A model generated the notes under the pieces. The model was not told where the DNA came from, made no database searches, and saw only the letters and a list, made by a program, of their open reading frames with translations. A program made the position numbers and the translations under genes. Of a stretch of 64,000 nucleotides of DNA, positions 1-7,548 are shown one piece after another (position 1 is the first letter of the stretch; every line of letters begins with the position of its first letter). Origin of the DNA: Maribacter antarcticus DSM 21422 (GTDB lineage Bacteria > Bacteroidota > Bacteroidia > Flavobacteriales > Flavobacteriaceae); contig NZ_JHZC01000005.1 of assembly GCF_000621125.1 (NCBI RefSeq), forward strand, positions 310,001-374,000, given 5' to 3'.

Positions 1-831
1 CCTGCTCAATACAAGTTAGAACCTCATAGTTCTGGTGTTAAAATGATGCTAGATATTTTACATAGAAGTAGAATGCAGTTTCCAGGAATGGCTATGGGCT
101 TTATAAAAAGAATGTTAGATGAGTCTATTAAATACTGTAATGAACGAATTGTAGGGCAAAAAAAATTAATTGATTTAGATCAAGTTAAATATCAAATTTC
201 TACAATTCAAAGTGCTTTCACAGTAACTTCTGCAATGTGCTTTAAAAGTAGTCTTATAAGCGGTATAGATAATGATTTAGCCAGTAGTGGACTAGAAGCG
301 AATACAATGAAAGCATTTGTAACAGATCTTATGCAACAAGCAGCACAAACCTTAACTCAATTATCAGGTGGTAAAGGTTATAAAATGGAAAGTATTGGAG
401 GTAGAGGTATTATGGACAGTAGAGCTTTTCAAATATTTGAAGGCTCTAATGAAATGCTTTATACGCAAATTACAGAAATGATTTTCAAGTTAATGAAACG
501 TAAAAAAGAGTTTAATATTTATAGCTTTTTAAAAGATTTTCATCTCACAACAAGATCCCATTCATATTTTAAAGAATATGTTGATTTTACTGTCGTTAAT
601 GACTTAAAACAAAGAAAAATGATTGATTTAGGAAAGATGTTTTCTAGAATTATAAGCATCGATTTTGCTTTGGAAATGCAAGAAAAAGGCTTTAGAGATG
701 ACTTAATTACTAATTGTATGCAGCTTATAAAACTTGATGTGTCAAAATTGATGAATTCATTTCATTCAAAAAACACAATAATAGAAATTGAAGATTACAA
801 TGAAAATAGCCATTGGTATAACTTCGTATAA
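1..831 (+). CDS. Acyl-CoA dehydrogenase, C-terminal part (5' end outside window)
   Basis: The reading frame is already open at base 1 and stops at TAA 829-831, so about 276 C-terminal codons are visible. The helical C-terminal domain of FAD-dependent acyl-CoA dehydrogenases is recognisable from GGRGIMDSRAF followed by QIFEGSNEM, the position of the family's (Y/F)EGxxE segment near the flavin. The family oxidises the alpha-beta bond of acyl-CoA thioesters in the cytoplasm. The roughly 110 residues after that motif are longer than in ordinary beta-oxidation enzymes, so a specialised acyl substrate is possible. Base composition is strikingly AT-rich. The stop codon lies inside a perfect hairpin (822-853), which probably ends the transcript. 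Confidence 0.85.
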   Translation, partial: PAQYKLEPHSSGVKMMLDILHRSRMQFPGMAMGFIKRMLDESIKYCNERIVGQKKLIDLDQVKYQISTIQSAFTVTSAMCFKSSLISGIDNDLASSGLEANTMKAFVTDLMQQAAQTLTQLSGGKGYKMESIGGRGIMDSRAFQIFEGSNEMLYTQITEMIFKLMKRKKEFNIYSFLKDFHLTTRSHSYFKEYVDFTVVNDLKQRKMIDLGKMFSRIISIDFALEMQEKGFRDDLITNCMQLIKLDVSKLMNSFHSKNTIIEIEDYNENSHWYNFV

Positions 832-853
832 TTTAGAAAAAAATTATACGAAG
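822..853. repeat. Perfect 13-bp inverted repeat overlapping the stop codon; one arm equals a loxP arm
   Basis: Arms 822-834 and 841-853 are perfectly complementary around a 6-nt loop (AGAAAA). The hairpin begins inside the last codons of the acyl-CoA dehydrogenase gene. It could act as a terminator or 3'-end stabiliser, although no long T-run follows. Bases 818-830 read ATAACTTCGTATA, identical to one 13-bp arm of P1 loxP. The opposite arm matches it at 10 of 13 positions, and the spacer is 14 nt rather than 8. A functional Cre site is therefore unlikely. Confidence 0.75.
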
Positions 854-1020
854 AACTGAATTGAAATTACACACTTTACAGAATTCTAAAAAGGTTAGCT
901 TTTTTTTGGCATTCGGCTTGTGTTCACAATAAAATATGGAAGCGTTGAAATATTCTGTTTAAAAAAATTACTGCGAAGCATACTAATTTTTAAAAAGCAA
1001 TCGAGCGTTTGCGGGCGGCA

Positions 1021-1079
1021 ATTTTATACTTCGATAAACTCAGCACAGGCGCTATGACCAATTATAGCTACAAACTTGA
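1021..1079. repeat. Dispersed ~60-bp repeat, copy A
   Basis: Begins ATTTTATA, contains TCGATAAACTCAGCACAGG in the middle and ends with AATTATAGCTAC. The middle resembles the TCGATAAACTCAGC / TCGACTACGCTCA motifs that litter intergenic DNA in flavobacterial genomes (general knowledge). A second copy in the same orientation lies 210 bp away. Confidence 0.55.
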
Positions 1080-1230
1080 AACTCAAAATATTTCTTATAA
1101 TAACGTATTTGAAAATTAGTATTGAACAACACCAAATACGAGATTCTACGGAATTTTAATTAATACTTGTTGACGAATTGTAAAACACCCCTAAACGAAT
1201 GTTTATTGATCTTTCAAAGCCTTGTGGGAT

Positions 1231-1289
1231 ATTTTATATTTCGACTACGCTCAATATAAACTCCATAGAGAATTATAGCTATCATTTGA
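1231..1289. repeat. Dispersed ~60-bp repeat, copy B
   Basis: Same architecture as copy A: ATTTTATA, then TCGACTACGCTCAATATAAA in the middle, then AATTATAGCTATC 40 bases after the start (39 in copy A). The last 13-mer reappears in inverted orientation at about 5202-5215, and AATTATAGCTAC occurs again near 5114, linking the two gene-poor gaps of this AT-rich segment. Confidence 0.55.
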
Positions 1290-1574
1290 TTTTTCTATAA
1301 AAAGCTTTTAATTATGAATCATCCACAGGATAATCCCTAATTAAAAATGTACTATAATGTACTGCGTTATGTTACTTTGCTTTGGTAAAAAGCTTGGTAC
1401 AATAACAATCTTCTTTTATTTTTTTTTCTCAAATCTTACTTTAAAAATTTAATGAAACCCTTTAGGGTTCACGAGCTCTTATTTCTCAAATATAAGAGAG
1501 CGAGTAAATACGCTTTTTACGAAACGACGATAGGAGCGTAGTGAAATGTGTGTGAAATGATTGGCATTCTATGG

Positions 1575-2921
1575 TTAGTTTCTAATTTCTGTTAATTTAG
1601 CAGTTAACTGATTCTTTATAGCACTATCAGAAGTACTTAAAGCTGGTTGATTTGGACCCAAAAGGTTTGTGGTTTCCAAAGAATCACTGTTTAAATTAAA
1701 TAATGCATCATTACCATTTTCAAATAATATATATTTATGTGAGGTATTCCTAATTGCGAAATCTACGGAACCATTATCGTTTCCATCTTCAATATAAATA
1801 TAGTCTCTCTGATTAGTATTGGTTGTAGAAGTTAATAAATCTTTAAAACTATTACTGTCATTGATAGTAGAAGTATTAACACCAGCTATATCAGAAATGG
1901 TAGCAAATAAATCTGTAGTATTAATCAAGGCATCTTCAGTTTGATTAACTCTGGTAACTCCTTTTCCTGAAATAATCATAGGAACATTAATTCCTCCTTG
2001 ATAAATAGTTCCCTTACCTCTTGAAAATCCTTGTAATACTTGATTTGGAGTTCCATTGTCTCCAATAAATATGATAATGGTATTGTCCTTTTCTTCCTGA
2101 CTCATAGCGCTTAACAAACGCCCGTATTCACTATCCAATGCTTCAAGCATTGCCATATAATAAGGCAACGGATTGGCATCAATACTAGCTTGATCTGTTG
2201 GCAAAGTACCTTGAGAATGTAAACTTATTGGTGGTAAGTGAAAAGGCGGGTGTGGCGCATTATAAGCTAACCATAAAAACCATGGTTTTGTTTGATTATC
2301 TATCCAGTCTATAGCTAGGTCTGTTACTTTTGTAGTTACATAATCCGAAGAAGATTCGGTTTGCCCGTTTACAACCAAATTCCAATTCGAGTAGGATGGA
2401 AGGCCACCACCTAATGAACCTGCATAGTAATCAATTCCCATGTCATTAGGATGACTTGCGCTAGTAGATAAATGCCATTTTCCAATAACTGCGCTGCTAT
2501 AAGCAGAATTTGTATTAGTGTCAATATATTTATGCAAAGATGTTTCAGAAGTAGAAAGTGCATCTCCAACTGCTACAACACCATTTCGAATGCCATATTT
2601 TCCTGTTAATATAGAAGCTCTCGTTGGCGAGCAAGTGGGACTAGACCATACATTATTAAAACGTACACCTGTGGTAATTAAATCTTGCATATTAGTCATT
2701 TGTGGTTTTACCGTTCCAATATCATAACCGGGAGAGGCGTCTACTCCCATATCATCAGCAATCACGAATAAAATGTTAGGAAGATCATTATTCCCTAGAA
2801 TTTCTGGATTTGGTTCAATTTGTTCTTCTTCTGCAAATAATTCCTCAATATCACTACTACAAGAAGTAATGAGATAGGAAAACATGAATAAGAAAATAAA
2901 ACGATAAAAACTTAAATTCAT
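1575..2921 (-). CDS. Sulfatase (formylglycine-dependent), lipoprotein
   Basis: 448 residues, a usual length. The N-terminus is a lipoprotein signal with lipobox LITSC (Cys21), so the enzyme should be membrane-anchored outside the cytoplasm. The sulfatase signature CSPTR starts at Cys97, the residue converted to formylglycine. Other active-site elements are the metal-binding ADDMG (Asp56-57), GKWH (Lys148, His150), APHPPFH (His224), GDNG (Asp288, Asn289) and RGKGT (Lys303). The alkaline-phosphatase fold hydrolyses sulfate esters, and in marine flavobacteria the usual targets are algal polysaccharides. The substrate cannot be read from the sequence. No SusC/SusD pair or glycoside hydrolase lies nearby. 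It is divergent from the YHYH gene. A maturase for Cys97 must be encoded elsewhere. Confidence 0.93.
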   Translation of the reverse strand: MNLSFYRFIFLFMFSYLITSCSSDIEELFAEEEQIEPNPEILGNNDLPNILFVIADDMGVDASPGYDIGTVKPQMTNMQDLITTGVRFNNVWSSPTCSPTRASILTGKYGIRNGVVAVGDALSTSETSLHKYIDTNTNSAYSSAVIGKWHLSTSASHPNDMGIDYYAGSLGGGLPSYSNWNLVVNGQTESSSDYVTTKVTDLAIDWIDNQTKPWFLWLAYNAPHPPFHLPPISLHSQGTLPTDQASIDANPLPYYMAMLEALDSEYGRLLSAMSQEEKDNTIIIFIGDNGTPNQVLQGFSRGKGTIYQGGINVPMIISGKGVTRVNQTEDALINTTDLFATISDIAGVNTSTINDSNSFKDLLTSTTNTNQRDYIYIEDGNDNGSVDFAIRNTSHKYILFENGNDALFNLNSDSLETTNLLGPNQPALSTSDSAIKNQLTAKLTEIRN

Positions 2922-3016
2922 AATGTGATATTTTTATGGTATCTGTTATGCAGTGTTTGACTCTTAAAATAGCCTTTAGTTTAATTAATAAAGAAAAAAT
3001 ATTTAATCATGATTGT

Positions 3017-3053
3017 CAAACCCTTTATCTGATAGGGTTTGTTTGATTTTTTT
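3017..3053 (+). terminator. Hairpin plus T-run between divergent genes (terminator-like or attenuator)
   Basis: CAAACCCT (3017-3024) pairs with AGGGTTTG (3034-3041) over a 9-nt loop, followed by TTTGATTTTTTT. It looks like an intrinsic terminator on the plus strand, but no plus-strand gene ends upstream. It lies 70-100 bases before the YHYH gene, so it could be a leader attenuator or a leftover of a lost gene. Confidence 0.5.
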
Positions 3054-3124
3054 AAAATTAAAGCCCACACTGCTTAAACTAAATGCATTTTAAATAGTCT
3101 TAGAATATAAATGCACCCAAGCTT

Positions 3125-4381
3125 ATGACAACAATTATTTCAAAATTTCCAATTTTAATTGCTCTTATATTTATTACAATTTGTTCTTGCTCAAATAGTA
3201 ATGACCAGATTGAAGACATGGTTGATATTATTCAAGAGGGAGAAGAACGAGAAATTGCTTGTAATTCAGTTGAAATTTTTGCAAACGAAACTACAAATGC
3301 TGTTTGTTTCGAAACAGTTGGTAATGTTCGAAAAGTATATACCAACAATTACCCAGCACATACTATTGGTCCATGGGGAGGTCCAAATACTATTGAAGCT
3401 CAAGATTTTGAATATTCCATGTGTCAATATCCAGAATTAACAACTGTCGTTACCGAAATAAAGGGAGATCCAAATTCACAATCTTGTGGTGCCGGTATTA
3501 TTTTTGGTGTTTCTGATCAAGGGATAAACTATTCTCCTTTTGCAAGATTGTATTTTGTAAATCCGAATACGCAGGAAGAAAATTTAAACTGGCATATTGA
3601 GGCAGATTTTACTTTGATTATGGATCCTAACGGTGGACATGTAAATAGTGTTAGTAGATATCATTATCATAACATACCAACAAATTACTTTGCAAACGAC
3701 CTGAATATTGATGGAGAATCACATTCTCCAATATTAGGATATGCGGCCGATGGATTCCCTATTTATTATAAGTATCTATATAGCGATGCCACAGGGAGTA
3801 ATACAAGTATAACAGATTTTTCAAGCGGATATTCATTAAAATCAGGAACCCGCCCTGGAGATGGTGTAACAGCTCCTAATGGTTCTTATGATGGTACATA
3901 TATAGAAGATTATGAATACACAGGTTCTAATTTAGACGAATGTGGAGGACGTTTTGGAGTTACTCCAGACTATCCAAATGGCACCTATTATTATGTGTTA
4001 ACAGATAGTTGGCCATATATCCCTAGATGTTTTAAAGGGAAATATGTTGATGATTCATTTCAAGTTAGTCCAGGTTGCCCAGATTCAACAGCGGCTCAAG
4101 ATTGTAGCCCAATTGAGGTTATTGCCAATGCAAATGTTTTTGAAGAATTAAAAGATGTCCTAGATTTAAACCTATATAATAAATTTAACACGTTAGATTT
4201 TGGAAGTCAATACGCCAAATCTAATATTACTAAAATCAAAATATATAAAGCTGATGGTTCGCTAGCTTACAAATCAGATTCCCCTCAAATTTTACACAAT
4301 ATTTCTTCTTTAAATGGGGGAGTGTGTTATATTCAAATTGATTTTACAAACGGGCAAGTTATAAAAAAAGTAACCATTTAA
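3125..4381 (+). CDS. YHYH-domain lipoprotein with T9SS-like C-terminal tail
   Basis: 418 residues. A hydrophobic leader ends in FITICSC (lipobox Cys20 or Cys22), so the protein is probably a lipoprotein. The name-giving YHYH motif sits at residues 179-182 in a domain rich in Cys, His and aromatic residues, with HSPILGYAADGFPIYY and GGRFGVTPDYPNGTYYY also typical of the YHYH family. The last ~65 residues (KIKIYKADGS ... GQVIKKVTI) resemble a type A sorting domain of the type IX secretion system. Having both a lipobox and a sorting tail is unusual. The YHYH domain has no established biochemical role that I know of. The next gene starts 10 bases after its stop, implying co-transcription. Confidence 0.82.
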   Translation: MTTIISKFPILIALIFITICSCSNSNDQIEDMVDIIQEGEEREIACNSVEIFANETTNAVCFETVGNVRKVYTNNYPAHTIGPWGGPNTIEAQDFEYSMCQYPELTTVVTEIKGDPNSQSCGAGIIFGVSDQGINYSPFARLYFVNPNTQEENLNWHIEADFTLIMDPNGGHVNSVSRYHYHNIPTNYFANDLNIDGESHSPILGYAADGFPIYYKYLYSDATGSNTSITDFSSGYSLKSGTRPGDGVTAPNGSYDGTYIEDYEYTGSNLDECGGRFGVTPDYPNGTYYYVLTDSWPYIPRCFKGKYVDDSFQVSPGCPDSTAAQDCSPIEVIANANVFEELKDVLDLNLYNKFNTLDFGSQYAKSNITKIKIYKADGSLAYKSDSPQILHNISSLNGGVCYIQIDFTNGQVIKKVTI

Positions 4382-4391
4382 TTTTACGTAT

Positions 4392-4847
4392 ATGAAGCCT
4401 TTTGTATTTATTGTTAGTGTTCTTCTATCTATTTTATTCCATGCAGATGGTATATCAGAAAGTTATGTTTACATGGATAACAACCATGTGGCTTTAAAAT
4501 TTGAAATGGACCAAAATGTATTACAGCATTATCGCATAAATATGGAGTGTCCTAATGATAAAATGTTTAATCTATGTGTTGCCGACTATATTCTTTCTAA
4601 CATAGATTTAAAAATTGACGAAAACAAGGTTGTTTTTGAGTTTGAAAGTTCGACCATATATAATGGTCATACTATCCTAAATTTTACATCTAAAAATAAA
4701 TTCCACGAGGTTAAAATGGTTCAAATTAAGAACAATTGTTTTTATGACATAAACCCCAAATTTAAAAATAGAGTTAGAATATATATTATGAATTTCGAAA
4801 AGTCCTTTTTATTAACAAAAGGGAAAGATTCAATTTATTTAAAATAA
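4392..4847 (+). CDS. Secreted DUF6702-like protein
   Basis: 151 residues with an N-terminal hydrophobic signal (residues 3-17). The tail KSFLLTKGKDSIYLK matches the usual ending of DUF6702 proteins, small exported proteins often found next to YHYH or HupE-type genes in Bacteroidota (recalled, not searched). Two cysteines (MECPND, NLCVAD) could form a disulfide. The body is more divergent than normal, so the family call is moderate. It follows the YHYH gene with a 10-base gap and shares its AT-rich composition. Function unknown. Confidence 0.6.
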   Translation: MKPFVFIVSVLLSILFHADGISESYVYMDNNHVALKFEMDQNVLQHYRINMECPNDKMFNLCVADYILSNIDLKIDENKVVFEFESSTIYNGHTILNFTSKNKFHEVKMVQIKNNCFYDINPKFKNRVRIYIMNFEKSFLLTKGKDSIYLK

Positions 4848-5166
4848 ATTTATTTTACTTTTCAAAAGAGGCTTATTTACAAATGCTATTCAAAATTATG
4901 GAACAAATGACGGGTTAAAATAGATTAGCCCTAAGGCTGATTTGTTTTAGCAGCGAGATGATGTGTTGGCAAAGTCGCAGACACCACTTAAAAGAAGTTG
5001 ATGACCCTGTTGTGAGTTTTAATCAAATTTATAAGCATGAGGGATATTTTACACTCGAGAATAAGGGATCGCCTAAAAAGGCAATTTCTTTTTTCGCGAG
5101 CTAATGCGGCTAAGGGAATTATAGCTACTTGGTTTAAACTTTGGCACAAGGTTCCCGCAAATTGGC

Positions 5167-5223
5167 TTTTACATAATTAGTACCGATATAGTCCTAAAGG
5201 CCGATAGCTATAATTATGTAAAA
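5167..5223. repeat. 57-bp element with 13-bp perfect inverted ends
   Basis: TTTTACATAATTA (5167-5179) is the exact inverse of 5211-5223, with 31 nt between. Just outside, AATAGCCT/AGGCTATT (5223-5244) forms another small hairpin. The 14-mer ATTATGTAAAATAG occurs at 5214-5227 and again at 5277-5290. This could be a tiny non-autonomous mobile element or a structured RNA. Confidence 0.6.
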
Positions 5224-5260
5224 TAGCCTGCAAATAGGCTATTCGCTAATATGCTATAAA

Positions 5261-5295
5261 ATGTTCTATAATATATATTATGTAAAATAGAACAT
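5261..5295. repeat. 9-bp inverted repeat
   Basis: ATGTTCTAT (5261-5269) and ATAGAACAT (5287-5295) are perfect inverses. The interval includes the second copy of the 14-mer shared with the neighbouring 57-bp element, so the two hairpins look related. Confidence 0.5.
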
Positions 5296-5702
5296 ATAGA
5301 AACCCCTATTACTTACCAATTCCAACACTACCACTCGCGGACTTTAAAAATCATCAATAAGAAAATTTTTGTATACGGCGCTCGTATCTACAAGACGACC
5401 ACAATTGTAAAGATTGAATACCTCTAAATATGTTGTGCGAGATGATACCCTGGCACCGCATATCTATCTATTGCTTAAAATATTACATCTCGCCCACGTT
5501 ACTAATCATACACCGGAAAATTTCGAAAAGCTCTCATATATTACGTAGCGTATCTACACATTTTGAAATGTGAACAAAAAGTTCTGTTGCACCTGTTTGG
5601 AAGATAAAAGCCCCAAATGGTTTAAAAGTTTAAATGATATACAGAGAAATTAGTATATACCCCAAATATTTTTTATATTAATTTTTTAATAAAACGTTCC
5701 CC

Positions 5703-6323
5703 ATGTTTTTGCAACAAACGTTGTTTCATACACCAGAGTCACTCTCTGTTATATCTTTCATTGCTGATGTTTGGCCTTTGATGCTAATATCATTGTCATT
5801 TTCCGCTTTCGTATTCTTTTGTTGGTATTTTGGTTTTGCGCTCCAGAAACACAAGAAAAAACAAAACTTGTGGATAACGAAAAATGAAGGAGCGATTGAA
5901 CAATACAAGGATTTACAACTACATCTAAAAGATTTTGGTCAGCAAATTTCTTGCTGTAAAAATTGCAGTGGTCACGAAATGCAGCTTTGGGGTTGCCAGC
6001 AAAAGCTTTTAGTGGTTCGCTGTAGGTCTTGTAAAATGAATTACACCTTTTCAAAGGAGCACAACCAACTGATTTTACAAATTCAATTGGTTAAAGAACT
6101 GTTAAGCACACTTATTTTCTACCGCAATGATACCCTAGGTAAACTATTAGCGCATAAATTAGGCATCGATATTACTAGTATTAATTATGAAACTATACCC
6201 CTAGAAATCATACATTTTGCAACAGCTAATGCGTATACAATCACACCGAAATCTGTTATGGATATATTAATCTTTGAATATGAAGTTGTTTTTCCAGAAC
6301 AATCTGAACTCCTAGCATGCTAA
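5703..6323 (+). CDS. Membrane-anchored zinc-ribbon-like protein, unknown function
   Basis: 206 residues; family not recognised. One strong membrane helix (about residues 25-47) follows a short outside segment, and then comes a Lys-rich stop. The cytoplasmic part has CCKNCSGHEM and VRCRSCKMNY, two CxxC-type pairs about 25 residues apart, which look like a zinc ribbon. The rest is an alpha-helical domain ending in acidic residues. The start ATG 5703 follows an AT-rich leader. A strong palindromic terminator lies 18 bases past the stop, so this is a single-gene unit. No partner gene is adjacent. Confidence 0.7.
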   Translation: MFLQQTLFHTPESLSVISFIADVWPLMLISLSFSAFVFFCWYFGFALQKHKKKQNLWITKNEGAIEQYKDLQLHLKDFGQQISCCKNCSGHEMQLWGCQQKLLVVRCRSCKMNYTFSKEHNQLILQIQLVKELLSTLIFYRNDTLGKLLAHKLGIDITSINYETIPLEIIHFATANAYTITPKSVMDILIFEYEVVFPEQSELLAC

Positions 6324-6340
6324 TTATTTTTAAAACAAAA

Positions 6341-6370
6341 AAAGGCCCATCAGTACTGATGGGCCTTTTT
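6341..6370. terminator. Bidirectional intrinsic terminator
   Basis: A perfect 28-bp palindrome (6341-6368; half-site AAAGGCCCATCAG) flanked by A-runs on the left and T-runs on the right. It serves both converging transcripts: the zinc-ribbon gene on plus and the cold-shock gene on minus. Confidence 0.93.
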
Positions 6371-6388
6371 TTTTAAAGTTTAATCGCC

Positions 6389-6583
6389 TTATGCTATAAC
6401 TTTTACGTCAACTGCGTTTAATCCTTTTTTTCCTTGGGTTAGTTCGAATTCAACTTGATCGCCTTCGCGAATCTCATCTACTAATCCTGAAATGTGAACA
6501 AAATGTTCATCGTTTGAACCTTCCTCTGTAATAAATCCGAAGCCTTTAGCATCGTTGAAGAATTTTACTGTTCCTGTACTCAT
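6389..6583 (-). CDS. Cold-shock domain protein (CspA family)
   Basis: 64 residues starting MSTGTVKFFN. It shows RNP1 (KGFGFI) and RNP2 (HFVHI), which bind single-stranded RNA or DNA in the five-stranded OB fold. I chose ATG at 6583 because it gives the canonical family N-terminus; the frame stays open 12 codons further upstream, but those residues do not belong to the family. The role is nucleic-acid chaperone in the cytoplasm during cold or growth changes. It is monocistronic, ending at the shared palindromic terminator. A CATATTTG box near 6630, close to the TAnnTTTG promoter consensus, would leave a leader of about 40 nt. Confidence 0.95.
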   Translation of the reverse strand: MSTGTVKFFNDAKGFGFITEEGSNDEHFVHISGLVDEIREGDQVEFELTQGKKGLNAVDVKVIA

Positions 6584-6667
6584 AATGTGATATAATTTAA
6601 TATTAATAAACACGTACATCGGTTCAAATATGATGCCACAAATTTTAACAGCACAAGGTTTGGAACT

Positions 6668-6950
6668 ACTGCTCTAAAAAGCATCGGTCTACATTTTTTC
6701 GATTTTCAACTTTGGCTAGATTTAAATAACATTGGTCCACTTCAAATACACCTAATCATCTCCGTTTTTAGTTGCTTGGTATTCGGATTACGGGAACCAT
6801 TCAGCTCTACTAGCGGTATCTTTTCTAATCGTATCCCTGTTCTTAAAAAGTGTGTCACATTCAAGTTTACTGATTTCTCATTTTCAAGTACACGTAGCAC
6901 GTTGAAACCCCAAACTATAATTCAGTGTATATCTGTACTCTTTAGTGATA
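6668..6950 (-). pseudogene. Relic of a second copy of the sialidase-like lipoprotein gene (3' end)
   Basis: Minus-strand translation in shifting frames aligns with the C-terminal ~90 residues of the intact protein at 10924-12150. RVQIYTEL*FGVSTCYVYLK corresponds to RVDVVWVDEETAVVSWMDIK. LNVTHFLRTG then LVELNGSR corresponds to LNVAKISRTG then VVALNGSR. VYLKWTNVI corresponds to LYFAWTDVT. Several stops and frameshifts interrupt it, and nothing of the N-terminal three quarters remains. It lies head-to-head with the DoxX relic. Seen directly by reading frames; no alignment program was run. Confidence 0.7.
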
Positions 6951-6974
6951 TTATACCTTACCCCAATACCCACC

Positions 6975-7355
6975 ATATAAACCGCAATAAAACTACTTTG
7001 GAAAATTTTACAACTACTATTGGCGGTCTTTCTAGGCGATGCGGGAATTCAGCACTTTGTGAATCCCATTTTTTACAAACTTTTCGTTCTTGCTTTTTTA
7101 CCAGCCAAGACCCTATTCGTTTATGCATGTGGTGCGGTAGAATTACTTTTGGGTATTGTATTGCTTTTCCCACCAATACACCAAAAAAGCGGCCACGGGC
7201 AGTAGCATTCTTTTGTTGCGCTTCCTGCCTATTCCTATTTGGGATGTTTTTCAAGAAACACCGCCATAGGAAGCAAACAGACTGCTTTGATTCGTGTGTC
7301 TGTTCAATTTCTTTTTATCGGCTGGGCGTATCTTGTCAAGCGGTTTTCCAACTAG
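6975..7355 (+). pseudogene. Decayed DoxX-family membrane protein gene
   Basis: Reading from 6975 gives a DoxX-like protein: KLLWKILQLLLAVF, GDAGIQHFVNPIFYK, FLPAKTLFVYACGAVELLLG, then after one frameshift near 7195 SSILLLRFLPIPIWDVFQE, then after a compensating shift near 7265 IGSKQTALIRVSVQFLFIGW, ending at TAG 7353-7355. The start codon has also decayed (ATA TAA where MK would be expected). DoxX proteins are four-helix membrane proteins, often tied to thiol or quinone redox. The compensating shifts and mutated start mark it as dead. Confidence 0.78.
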
Positions 7356-7548
7356 ATCATGTGGCATGTAGGTAGCTGGTTTTGAGGTGAAAGGCAACTA
7401 CACGACCAATTCCCAAGCGGTTATACGATACTGATAAGGTCCAAACATCATCTTTAATAGCATCTAGGCCTGATAAAGTACCGTTGAAATACTATTTTAG
7501 ATTTGCTCATTTAGTACCTTGCATGGCGCCGAACCTTAATCAAACAAC

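Larger units (their letters stand above)
832..1574. other. Gene-poor 743-bp gap with dispersed-repeat debris
   Basis: No convincing open reading frame on either strand. The gap holds two degenerate copies of a ~60-bp repeat (1021-1079 and 1231-1289) and a small AACCCT/AGGGTT palindrome near 1456-1470. The rest is AT-rich sequence with no recognisable gene relic. Confidence 0.6.
4848..5702. other. Gene-poor 855-bp gap rich in inverted repeats
   Basis: No supportable gene on either strand. The stretch 5100-5300 holds nested inverted repeats listed separately, and the AATTATAGCTAY repeat core near 5114. The rest (4848-5100 and 5300-5700) shows no protein relic that I can recognise. Confidence 0.55.

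Noticed and set aside
818-857. Functional loxP site
   Set aside because: Only one arm is exact, the spacer is 14 nt instead of 8, and no Cre-like recombinase is present.
5380-5470. Possible DUF6340 3' remnant, because of a GTTGYRCGAGATGA match to 36379-36393
   Set aside because: The match is too short and no DUF6340 residues can be read around it.
6776-7375. Open 199-codon plus-strand frame
   Set aside because: It runs antisense to the lipoprotein relic and out of frame through the DoxX relic; its sequence is explained by both.
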